Assembly (NCBI GenBank): GCA_963741135.1
Contig: CAVUHC010000006.1
Location: forward strand, 434,001 to 498,000
Source of the DNA: Gp6-AA40 sp963741135
GTDB lineage: Bacteria > Acidobacteriota > Vicinamibacteria > Vicinamibacterales > UBA2999
Direction: 5' to 3'
Length of the DNA: 64,000 bases
Part shown: positions 1 to 7,554 of the stretch, piece by piece
How positions within the stretch are numbered: position 1 is the first letter of the stretch
Layout of the letters: each line of letters starts with the position of its first letter
Notes under the pieces: generated by a model
Database searches by the model: none
The model's input: the letters and a program-made list of their open reading frames with translations, nothing else
What the model was told of the DNA's origin: nothing
Translations under genes and position numbers: made by a program

Positions 1-2
1 GC

Positions 3-590
3 CGGGAGGCGCCGTCCGGTTCGTTGGAAGCCGCAGGAGCAGAACGGTCCGCATCGAGCATCGATGAGACGCCGTTGGCGCCTGTGAGGCCGCCGGCTTC
101 GACTGCAGTCAGTGAGCTGCCAGTCTCCGGGCGGGGCGACGCGAGCCCACCAGACGGTCGTCCAGACGAGACAGCGGGGATCGTGGCCGCTCGTCCGAAG
201 CGCGAGGGTGAGACGTCTCCGGCTGATGCGCCTCCGGCTGACGCGCTGGCACCGGAAGAAGCGATCCGCACATTGTTGAAGGCGTACGAGGCGGCTTACG
301 ACGAACGGGATGCCGCAGCCCTGCGGCGAATCGTTCCTGGCCTCTCCGCAGAGCAGCTGGGAGCGATCACCCGCACGTTTGCCGATGCCGTCAGCTACGA
401 CGTCGAGGTTCAGATTCTCGCGATGAACATTACGGGGTCTACGGCCACGGCGACCTGCCTGGTTACGCATGCGCTCGTTCCGAAAATCGGCAGCGCCTCG
501 CGCAATCCTCCGCAGGAAACACGCTTCTACTTGCGGCAGGCATCGGCTGGATGGGTGATTGAGCGTATCGAGCGGACGGCGAAGCGGTGA
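3..590 (+). CDS. C-terminal part of an unknown protein, cut by the window edge
   Basis: The frame is open to the left edge, so the true start lies outside; a TTG at 24 is only the first possible start inside. The first 70 or so residues are a low-complexity stretch rich in Pro, Ala, Asp and Glu, looking like a linker. The last 110 residues form a compact domain beginning EAIRTLLKAYEAAYDERDA, with an alternating alpha then beta pattern reminiscent of NTF2/SnoaL-like folds. Such domains are found at the C-terminus of some acidobacterial Ser/Thr kinases, but no kinase part is visible. It is convergent with the barrel protein gene 12 bases away. The function is unknown. Confidence 0.6.
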   Translation, partial: REAPSGSLEAAGAERSASSIDETPLAPVRPPASTAVSELPVSGRGDASPPDGRPDETAGIVAARPKREGETSPADAPPADALAPEEAIRTLLKAYEAAYDERDAAALRRIVPGLSAEQLGAITRTFADAVSYDVEVQILAMNITGSTATATCLVTHALVPKIGSASRNPPQETRFYLRQASAGWVIERIERTAKR

Positions 591-602
591 CCGTCAATCC
601 CA

Positions 603-2027
603 TCAAAAGCCGTAGTCCAATCCGATGACCGGCGTCACCCGATCGCGCAGGCCGGCTTCCGTCAGAGGAAAGAGAAAACCGGCTGTCACAAGGACACTTC
701 GCCAGGGGCTGAATCGAATTCCCGCCGAGCCGAGGAACAATCGCAGGTTGCCCGGCTCGAGTTGCAGCTCTTGACGGGTGACGGTCTGAGCAACGCTTGG
801 CGCTGGCTGTCCCCCCCCGCCGCCCCCGCCGCCTCCTCCTCCCGAGCCGGTGCCTGCAGGAATGAACTCGAAGATCTTGTCGGCCTGACGCAGCCTTCCC
901 GCGTCGAGGAGGATGCGACTCAGCACGTCGACAGCCAGCGTGGCCCGCGGCGTCATCACCAGGTCGAAGCCCAGTGCTCCGTTGATTTCGTCACGCAGTC
1001 GCGTGCGCGGGAGCGCGCCACGGCTGGAGAACGTGTATCCCAGGTTCAGATGCGGCGAGACGCGACCGTGAGTGAACGAGGCGATGGCGTACGCCCGCCC
1101 TTGAACGCCCCCGGTTCCGAGCAGGTTCGTCTCATCGCCGGTCGGCACACGAACATCGACCGCGCCAGCCAATCCACCGCCTGTCACCGGCAGAACCAGA
1201 TACTTGGCCCGAAGCACCACATCGCCCAGGCCACTCGCCTGGCCTGACGCGCGAAACGTCTGCTGATCCGGATCTGGCCCCTCGAACCTGTGAGTCGTTG
1301 GCTCGGCCGCCGTGGCCAGGCGTTCGATGCTCGCGACGACACTCGCGTCCATGCGCACTCGGACGAACGGTATCGCGACGCCAATGTCGAGCCTGTCGTG
1401 GACACCGTAATTCACGGAGAGTACGGTTGTGTCGGTCACCAGGTCGAGCGCGAGTGCCGTTTCAACGAGATCGCCCTCGAAAGCGGGCGTCAGCAGCGAG
1501 TTATCCGGTTGAGACGCACTACCGCCAGCGCGACTGCAACAGTCGATATGACGAACGAAGAACTTCAGGTCGCGCTGGCGGAGGTTCAATCCCTCGAACG
1601 TGTCGTAGGTCGCGCGCTGGTGGCCGAGACCCACGCTGACTTTCGTGCGTCCGATGGTGAGCGCCCGCTCGGCGAAAAACGGCCCGAAGCTCTCGCTCGC
1701 TCGCGTGAACGTTCCGAGCGCCGGGTCGAAGATGTACGTGAAACCTCCGGATGGCGAGCCTACCGGATACGTCGACAACAGCGTGAGCAACGCCTGATTG
1801 AACTGGCCCGGCACCTCCAGTTGATCGGGGCCCGGCTTGAAATGAGCGCGATGATTGGGCTGATCGGCGAGATCACCCGGTAGAAGGACGATGGTGTTGC
1901 CGATAAGCTGAGGGAGGATCTCTGAGATCGGCAACTGCTGCTGCGCCGCGGCCCGGCCGGCGCATGACACCACGAGAACAAGCACGCCGAGGGCGTGTCG
2001 CCTGAATGTTCGATGTGACGGCGGCAT
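603..2027 (-). CDS. Exported outer-membrane beta-barrel protein
   Basis: This 474-residue protein has a signal peptide (hydrophobic stretch around residues 13-22, cleavage near AAAQQQ). The rest is an alternating pattern with many short amphipathic strands, ending in GLDYGF with a terminal Phe, as expected for a barrel inserted by the BAM machinery. Segments such as DVRVPTGDETNLLGTGG resemble the broad family of putative transporters related to phenol-degradation MetA-like barrels. A run of about eleven glycines (encoded across an eight-C tract at 811-818) splits the C-terminal part. No substrate can be read from the sequence, and no operon partner is evident. Confidence 0.6.
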   Translation of the reverse strand: MPPSHRTFRRHALGVLVLVVSCAGRAAAQQQLPISEILPQLIGNTIVLLPGDLADQPNHRAHFKPGPDQLEVPGQFNQALLTLLSTYPVGSPSGGFTYIFDPALGTFTRASESFGPFFAERALTIGRTKVSVGLGHQRATYDTFEGLNLRQRDLKFFVRHIDCCSRAGGSASQPDNSLLTPAFEGDLVETALALDLVTDTTVLSVNYGVHDRLDIGVAIPFVRVRMDASVVASIERLATAAEPTTHRFEGPDPDQQTFRASGQASGLGDVVLRAKYLVLPVTGGGLAGAVDVRVPTGDETNLLGTGGVQGRAYAIASFTHGRVSPHLNLGYTFSSRGALPRTRLRDEINGALGFDLVMTPRATLAVDVLSRILLDAGRLRQADKIFEFIPAGTGSGGGGGGGGGGGQPAPSVAQTVTRQELQLEPGNLRLFLGSAGIRFSPWRSVLVTAGFLFPLTEAGLRDRVTPVIGLDYGF

Positions 2028-2234
2028 TCTGACGAGATCCGTTAGCCGCCAAAGAGTATCAGCTGTGAAGGCATGACGCGCCAGGATGGGGCAACCCTGC
2101 CAGAGCCGGAGCGGAGATGGTGGACCAGAACAGCGCCAGTTGGAACCATCTCGTGCGATGGCTGCGCTTGCTCGCAGCCATCGACGGTCATCCAGGCTCG
2201 GAATGAAAGTCGAGCGTTCACGCGCGCGACCCCA

Positions 2235-2648
2235 CTACCAGATCGTCTGAACCGGGTAGTCGCTGAGCGGACCGTCACTGGTCAGCAGGCCCAGGCCCTC
2301 GGCCTTTGCCTGAGCGATCAGGATTCGATCGAACGGATCCTTGTGGAGTGCGGGAAGCCCAGCCAGGGCCGTGACGTGGCTGGCGCGGATCGGGAGCACG
2401 CGCGCAGCGGTCAGCTCCGTTGCCTGACGCCACCACGTCACGAGGTCCGAGATCGCGAGCAACCCCTTCTGCGTCTTGATGACGACTTCCCAGTAGGACG
2501 CGACACTGACCACGTTCTCGCCGGCCTCGACGAGGCGGCGCGCCCTTGGCGACAGGCGCTCGGGCTCGCCCAACGCCCACAGGAGCGTGCTCGTGTCGAG
2601 GAGGTGGGCGGACTTAGCGCCCGCCCCAGAACGCTTCGGCCTCTTCAT
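2235..2648 (-). CDS. VapC-like PIN-domain toxin
   Basis: This 137-residue PIN-domain protein is a probable ribonuclease toxin. The expected acidic residues are present: Asp in LLDTSTLLW, Glu in SYWEVVIK, the pair in HKDPFDRILIAQA and the late LLTSDGPL. PIN toxins of this class cut RNA, usually tRNA or rRNA, with Mg ions. The ATG at 2648 lies inside the end of the antitoxin gene (35-base overlap). No usable start lies between the antitoxin stop and the first conserved strand, so the overlap is probably real. It forms a two-gene operon with the antitoxin just upstream. Confidence 0.85.
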   Translation of the reverse strand: MKRPKRSGAGAKSAHLLDTSTLLWALGEPERLSPRARRLVEAGENVVSVASYWEVVIKTQKGLLAISDLVTWWRQATELTAARVLPIRASHVTALAGLPALHKDPFDRILIAQAKAEGLGLLTSDGPLSDYPVQTIW

Positions 2649-2847
2649 CGGAGAGCTTCCGTTCCCAGCCTTCGGTCATCGTGAACTGCCCGCGCATGGC
2701 CCCGAGAGGGGAGGCGCGGCGCTTGCGCACCGGCACCAGCTGCGCCACCGGGCGCCCGTGCCGCTCGATCACGACCGATTCGCCGTCCTCGACAAGGTCG
2801 AGCAGCTTCGAGAGCTGGGTCTTGGCGCCGTGGACGCTGACGTTCAT
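2614..2847 (-). CDS. Phd/YefM-like antitoxin
   Basis: This 77-residue antitoxin pairs with the PIN toxin. The N-terminal half is the typical Phd fold (NVSVHGAKTQLSKLLDLV, then GESVVIERHGRPVAQLVP), which dimerises and binds operator DNA. The C-terminal tail (EGWERKLSDEEAEAFWG) is the part expected to wrap the toxin. It lies first in the operon, the usual order, and by analogy with the family it would repress its own promoter as a complex with the toxin. The start ATG at 2847 fits the family start MNVS. Confidence 0.85.
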   Translation of the reverse strand: MNVSVHGAKTQLSKLLDLVEDGESVVIERHGRPVAQLVPVRKRRASPLGAMRGQFTMTEGWERKLSDEEAEAFWGGR

Positions 2848-2916
2848 GGCCCCAAGTTTAGTTCAAATTTCGGACTAACGCCACGTTGTGACGTGTCGAT
2901 TCGGCCATCGTCGCCC

Positions 2917-5268
2917 CTAGCGTCCCTGGAATCGGATCCGCAGGCCTCCGTTGACCAGGCGCGGCGTTCCTATTGTCGACGGATTCGTCTGGACGAAGTA
3001 CATCTTGTCGAACAGATTCTGCACGCCGAAGAACACCTGTATGTTATGCCCCACCTCGCGCGATGCCACGAAGTCAACGACCGCATATCCCGGCAGCCCC
3101 GCGGTTGTCGACGTGTCGTATCCGGCGTCGGCGAGGGTCGCCGCCGGAATGAACTGCACGTTCTGATCGTCGTTGTATTGCAGACCGAGGAGCTGCATAC
3201 CGAGCGCGATGCTCGCGTACTTGGGATCCGAGTACGCGACTTGGAGCGATCCACGATGCTTGGGCACCTGCAGGACGAATTTTCCGACGAGCGCCGCGTT
3301 GGCCACCCCCCCATCGGTCACCTTCGCATCGTCGAACACATAAGCGCCGGAGAATCTCCAGGAAGAGCCGACGCGATACTCCGCATCGGTCTGGATGCCG
3401 CGGACCCGCGTCCGGCCGAGGTTCTGTTTCTGGGCCGTGGTCGCGTTGAGCGTGATGTTCGAAACGGGATTTCGCACAGCGTTGTCGAACCAGGTGGCGC
3501 GAACCGTCACGTTTCGGGCGGGCGCGACGTTCAGTCCCGCCTCGCCGCCCACCAGGCGCTCTGGCCCGAGCTGGTCGTTCGGGCGGGTCGTGATCGCCCC
3601 CACCGAGAACTGGCGGTACAGTTCGGTGAGCGTTGGCGCGCGGAAGCCCGAATTGACCGAGCCCCACGCGGTCACGCGATCCGAGATGTGGTACAGGGCC
3701 GCGGCGCGCGGGCTGACCACGGTGTCGGTCCGATCCGGCAGGGACGGCTTGTTGTTGGCGGTCGGCAGGCCGGTCGCCACCGTCGTCTCCAGATTGTGAC
3801 CATCGTAGTTACGCCAGCGATCCACGCGCGCACTGAGCGTCACCACGACCTTCGGCACCGGCGTGAAGATGTCCTGGGCGAAGGCGCCCAGAATCTGCTG
3901 GGACCCGCCGGAAATGCGCTGCACCGCGAGCGTTGCCGCCTGCGTGACGCCGACGATCGCGGTGGGCACCGACGCGACGAACGCATCCTCCCGGCTGTCG
4001 CCGTCAACCCATCGCCAGTCGGTGCCCACGCTGAAGACATTGGCCGCGCCGAGCGTCTTGCTCCACTGAGCCGCCCAGCCCACACCATTGGTCGGCACGT
4101 GCTGATCGGTCGCGAGGCGAACCACGTTTCGTGTCGTTGCCGCGTTGGTGACTGCCAGGAAGTTGAAATGGGACTTCTGGAAGTCCCCGTAGACGCGCGC
4201 CTGGAGGTCGCTCCGGTCAGGCAGGCGGGCCTGGAACCCACCGTTCACGGTCGTCCACCGGGTGTCGTTCACTTCGCCAACCTTGCCGTTGATCCGATTC
4301 TCGGTGAAGTACCCGATACGGAAGAACGTGTTCACGCGATCGTTCGGGGCATATTCGGCCTTGGCGCTGACGTTCCGGTAGTCCACGTTGGCGTTGATGT
4401 CGATCGGCCCGACTTCCCTCGGTGCGACGATGGGGAATCCGTCGGAGTTCATTACGCTGCCTTCGACGGCCACGCCCACCTTGTTCCACTTGTCGCTCCC
4501 GAAGAAGTCGAACTTGGGTGTGCCTCGGCTGCCGTACTGCGGCTTGATCTCGACCGTCCTCCTCGTGGGCCTGCCGGTGATGATGTTGATGACGCCGCCC
4601 ATCGCGGAACTGCCGTAGAGGCTCGACGTCGTGCCCTCGGTCACCTCGATGCGATCCACGCTGACGAGTGGCACCCGGGTCCAGTACACCCAGCCGCCGA
4701 AGGGATCGTTGAACGGCACACCGTCGAGCAGCACCAGCGTCCGGCTCTGGCCGCTCGGCCCGATGCCGCGCAGCGACACGCCCTGCGCGGTCGGATTGGC
4801 CGCGAGGCTGCTGGCGCGGCGGAGGAGGCTGAAAGTCGGGATCTGGCGCAGCACATCGTCGGCCACGAGGGCGGGCGAGGAATTGATCTGCTCGCTCGTC
4901 ACGACGCTGACGCTTGCGGGCACTTCGCCGAGACGTTGCTCGGTTCGCGTCGCCGTGACGACGACGGTTTCGAGCAGCGTCGCGGGTGACAGCACGATCT
5001 CGATATCGCGCGACGCGGAGACGGGCTGCCGTTTCTCGGCAAAGCCGTCGGCGCGGACGATGAGCGTGAGGTCGCCGGTGGCTGACGTGTCGATGGTGAA
5101 CCGGCCGTCAGGGCCGGTCACCACCTGCTCTTCGGCACCGGACCCGGTGCGCACGATGACCGTCGCGGACGCGACGGCTCCGCCGCTCGAATCGTGGACG
5201 ACACCGCCAATGGTGGAGACATCGGCCCCAGCCAGCATTGCGAACAGAAGCCAGGCGCTCATGCACAT
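2917..5268 (-). CDS. TonB-dependent receptor with N-terminal regulatory-like domain
   Basis: An outer-membrane active-transport receptor of about 783 residues. The frame is open further upstream, but the first start followed by a hydrophobic signal stretch is the ATG at 5268 (MCMSAWLLFAMLAGA; another ATG at 5262). After it come a carboxypeptidase-regulatory-like beta sandwich (residues about 20-95), a plug domain (ETVVVTATRTEQRLGEVPAS, VSLRGIGPSGQSR, LLDGVPFNDPFGG, GVINIITGRP) and a 22-strand-type barrel with the segment NSGFRAPTLTELYRQF. It resembles BtuB/CirA-type receptors more than the long Oar-type ones later in the window. No riboswitch or Fur-like site was recognised upstream, so the ligand (vitamin, siderophore or metal) is open. 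Confidence 0.85.
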   Translation of the reverse strand: MCMSAWLLFAMLAGADVSTIGGVVHDSSGGAVASATVIVRTGSGAEEQVVTGPDGRFTIDTSATGDLTLIVRADGFAEKRQPVSASRDIEIVLSPATLLETVVVTATRTEQRLGEVPASVSVVTSEQINSSPALVADDVLRQIPTFSLLRRASSLAANPTAQGVSLRGIGPSGQSRTLVLLDGVPFNDPFGGWVYWTRVPLVSVDRIEVTEGTTSSLYGSSAMGGVINIITGRPTRRTVEIKPQYGSRGTPKFDFFGSDKWNKVGVAVEGSVMNSDGFPIVAPREVGPIDINANVDYRNVSAKAEYAPNDRVNTFFRIGYFTENRINGKVGEVNDTRWTTVNGGFQARLPDRSDLQARVYGDFQKSHFNFLAVTNAATTRNVVRLATDQHVPTNGVGWAAQWSKTLGAANVFSVGTDWRWVDGDSREDAFVASVPTAIVGVTQAATLAVQRISGGSQQILGAFAQDIFTPVPKVVVTLSARVDRWRNYDGHNLETTVATGLPTANNKPSLPDRTDTVVSPRAAALYHISDRVTAWGSVNSGFRAPTLTELYRQFSVGAITTRPNDQLGPERLVGGEAGLNVAPARNVTVRATWFDNAVRNPVSNITLNATTAQKQNLGRTRVRGIQTDAEYRVGSSWRFSGAYVFDDAKVTDGGVANAALVGKFVLQVPKHRGSLQVAYSDPKYASIALGMQLLGLQYNDDQNVQFIPAATLADAGYDTSTTAGLPGYAVVDFVASREVGHNIQVFFGVQNLFDKMYFVQTNPSTIGTPRLVNGGLRIRFQGR

Positions 5269-5498
5269 CCCATGTGAGTAGGTAACGATGAAGGGCGGAT
5301 CATAGCGCAATCGTCTCCCGGAAGCTGGCGCCTGCACCGGCCGTGATCGACGAGATGCGAATGCATCGCATCGCGATCGCGAGCAGGAATCAAGGCGAAA
5401 AAGCACGGAGGAATACGACGCTCTTCTCGGACAAGTCCGGTGGGCGCACACGGCGAACGGCTATCAGGCGCTCGCCTCGAACGGCTGCGAGGTAATAG

Positions 5499-5520
5499 TG
5501 ATTCTAGGCTTGTAGAATCA
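5499..5520 (-). other. Perfect 8-bp stem-loop just 3' of the tRNA
   Basis: TGATTCTA and TAGAATCA form a perfect stem with a six-base loop, 13 bases downstream of the tRNA 3' end on the minus strand. It is AT-rich in a GC-rich background. It may help 3' processing or termination of the tRNA transcript, but there is no T-run after it. Confidence 0.4.
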
Positions 5521-5532
5521 ATGACTTGAAGT

Positions 5533-5608
5533 TGGTGGACCAGACCGGGATCGAACCGGTGACCTCGTGAATGCCATTCACGCGCGCTCCCATCTGCGCC
5601 ACTGGCCC
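5533..5608 (-). tRNA. tRNA-Ala (anticodon GGC)
   Basis: On the minus strand the sequence folds as a complete 76-base cloverleaf. The acceptor stem is GGGCCAG with CTGGTCC, the D arm GCGC...GCGC, the anticodon stem CGTGA/TCACG with loop ATGGCAT (anticodon GGC), the T arm ACCGG TTCGATC CCGGT, and the 3' end ACCA is encoded. The acceptor contains the G3:U70 wobble pair, the main identity element for alanyl-tRNA synthetase. It reads GCC and GCU codons. Confidence 0.96.
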
Positions 5609-5716
5609 ATGTCGGGATGACTTTTCATGGTAGCGCACGCGGATGGCCGCAGCAACCCACTCCGCGAACCCAGGGGTTCGCGCCGCACGCCGGTGACCTG
5701 GGCTGTCACTCCGCGG

Positions 5717-5953
5717 CTATATAGTTGATGGTCGAGGAGGAGTGGCCGTGGCTGCGAAGCGCTGGTGCGCCAATGACAGCCACTGCGTCAGCTGGCGCGC
5801 GGCCTCGTCAGGCGTCGGGCCGTAAAACGGCATCATCGCGGTCGGCATCCCAGGGCCGCGGCGCAATTGCGCCCTCCACCGGTCACTGACGGGCGTCACT
5901 TCGATCTGGTACGCACGCCCGCCGATAGTTTCTTCGAAGCGATGAATGATCAC
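5717..5953 (-). CDS. Small conserved-looking hypothetical protein
   Basis: The open frame extends to 6046, but the region upstream of the GTG at 5953 looks non-coding. A start there gives a 78-residue protein beginning VIIHRFEETIGGRAYQIEV. It alternates beta strands with a helix (TPDEAARQLTQWLSLAHQ) and has no signal peptide or cysteine motif. It is divergent from the exported protein gene at 6156, and the DnaA-box-like motifs lie in the space between. I do not recognise the family. Confidence 0.5.
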   Translation of the reverse strand: MIIHRFEETIGGRAYQIEVTPVSDRWRAQLRRGPGMPTAMMPFYGPTPDEAARQLTQWLSLAHQRFAATATPPRPSTI

Positions 5954-6107
5954 GTTGTGTGTGTTGTCCGGTGGAGTGGGAAAGCGAGGGACGATTCTAC
6001 GCTTCGCCACGGCACGATCAAGCGAAGCGGGACGCGAAGGGCGCATCCACAGCTGGAATTACCGGAGATCGGGTGCGTTGCGCGCAGAAAAATATTTCGC
6101 TGTCAGG

Positions 6108-6149
6108 TTCTCCACAGGTTTTGCACGGGTCATCCACAGGATTTCCACA
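6108..6149 (+). promoter_or_regulatory. Cluster of three DnaA-box-like motifs
   Basis: TTCTCCACA (6108-6116), TCATCCACA (6130-6138) and ATTTCCACA (6141-6149) each share TCCACA with the DnaA box TTATCCACA, with one, one and two mismatches. All point the same way and are spaced 22 and 11 bases apart, which is helical phasing. An AT-rich patch (GAAAAATATTT, around 6087-6097) sits just upstream. The cluster fills the space between two divergent genes. It could be a DnaA-regulated promoter or an origin-like element; no dnaA or dnaN lies in this window. Confidence 0.4.
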
Positions 6150-6155
6150 GTTACA

Positions 6156-7554
6156 ATGAATTTCACCCGGATGTCCTCACTAATCGCCTGGCTCGTCGTG
6201 CTGCTGCTCCTGTCGAATTCGGCCGCCGCGAGCGCGGCGAGCGACGCCACGCTCTTTCGAATCTTCCTGCGCGATGGAAGCACCGTGGTGAGCTACGGCG
6301 AGTTCGCTCGTGTAGGTGACGACGTCGTATTCTCGATGCCCGTCGGGGGACCGGTCAACGAGCCGCGGCTTCATGTCGTTTCGCTGCCCACGTCGGCGGT
6401 TGACTGGAGCCTGACCGACCGGTATGCCGCGTCAGCGCGCTACCAGCAATACGCGCAGACGCGCGGCGAAGACGACTTTCAGCTGCTGAGCAGTGACATC
6501 GCCCGCGTACTCAACGAGATCGCGCTGTCCAACGACAAGCTGGCCGCGCTGAATTCTGCACAGCTGGCGCGGCGGACGCTGGCGGACTGGCCGGCCGCGC
6601 ACTACGGCTATCGGGAACGCGACGTCCGCGAAGTGGTCTCACTCCTCGATGAAGCGATTTCTGATCTCCGGGCGTCCGCCGGCCTCAACGACTTTGCCGT
6701 GTCGCTTGTGGCCGCACCGGCGGAGGCCGGAGTCACGCCGCCGCTCCTGGGGACGCCGACGCTGCGCGATCAGATCGATCAGACGTTTCGGGTCGCCGCT
6801 CTGATCGGGCGTGTCCCCGATCGCATCGCCCTGTTCCAGGAAGCACTCGCACTCCTGAACGAAGCGGGTTCGTCGATTCCGAAGGACGAATCTCAACGGC
6901 TGCGGCACATCGCCGAAAATCAGATTCGCACCGAAACGTTCCTCGACACAGCGGTACGCGACCCTGTCACGTCGCCTCGTCGAGTCCGCGACAAGTGCCG
7001 CCGGCGAGGCACGGATCGCCGATGTCGAGCGCATTCTCAACCGGGTGTCGAAAGAGGATGCGAAGCTTGGCGGACGCCGCCCGGACGTGATCCAGGCATT
7101 GAACGCTTCCATCCAGATCCAGCTCGAGAACGCTCGACACCTTCGGCTCCTGCGCGATCAGTGGATAGTTCGCCGCGCCAGCTTCCGCGAGTATCAGCGC
7201 GCCGTAGGCGCCGATCTTCTGCAGCTGGTAAAGATCCAGCCGGCGCTCGAAGCGATCCGGCGACTGGACGGACCCGTTCCTTCCACGCTCGTGCGCCTTC
7301 GCCGACGCCTCAACGGCGGCGCCGACCGGCTCGGGCATCTGACCGTGCCCGATCACCTTCGTGCCACCCACGAGCTGCTGGTGGGAGCATGGCGCTTTGC
7401 CGAAACGGCCGTCGACACCCGCTACGATGCGGTGTCATCCGGCAACGTCCCAATTGCCTGGCAAGCCTCCTCGTCGGCTGCCGCCGCGCTGCTCATGGTC
7501 GACCGCGTGCAGCGGGAGATCCGCGCACTCCTCGACCCTCCGCGGCTCGAGTGA
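6156..7554 (+). CDS. Exported protein of unknown function, one frame break
   Basis: A protein of about 465 residues if one extra base near 6960 is removed; both halves then join smoothly (DTAVR then TLSRRLVESA). It starts MNFTRMSSLIAWLVVLLLL, a signal peptide with cleavage near AASA. A short beta-rich part follows (FRIFLRDGSTVVSYGEFARV), then a long, mostly helical region with many Leu and Arg, tetratricopeptide-like in feel but with no clear repeat. Its stop overlaps the GTG of the AddB-like gene, so the two are probably co-transcribed. The role is unknown. Confidence 0.65.

Noticed and set aside
2587..4989. 800-residue plus-strand open frame
   Set aside because: It lies opposite the TonB-dependent receptor, is rich in Arg, His and Val with no domain, and is the usual antisense shadow of a GC-rich gene.
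5269..5451. N-terminal extension of the first TonB receptor
   Set aside because: It is Arg/Ser-rich and would place the signal peptide in the middle of the protein; the ATG at 5268 gives a normal export signal.
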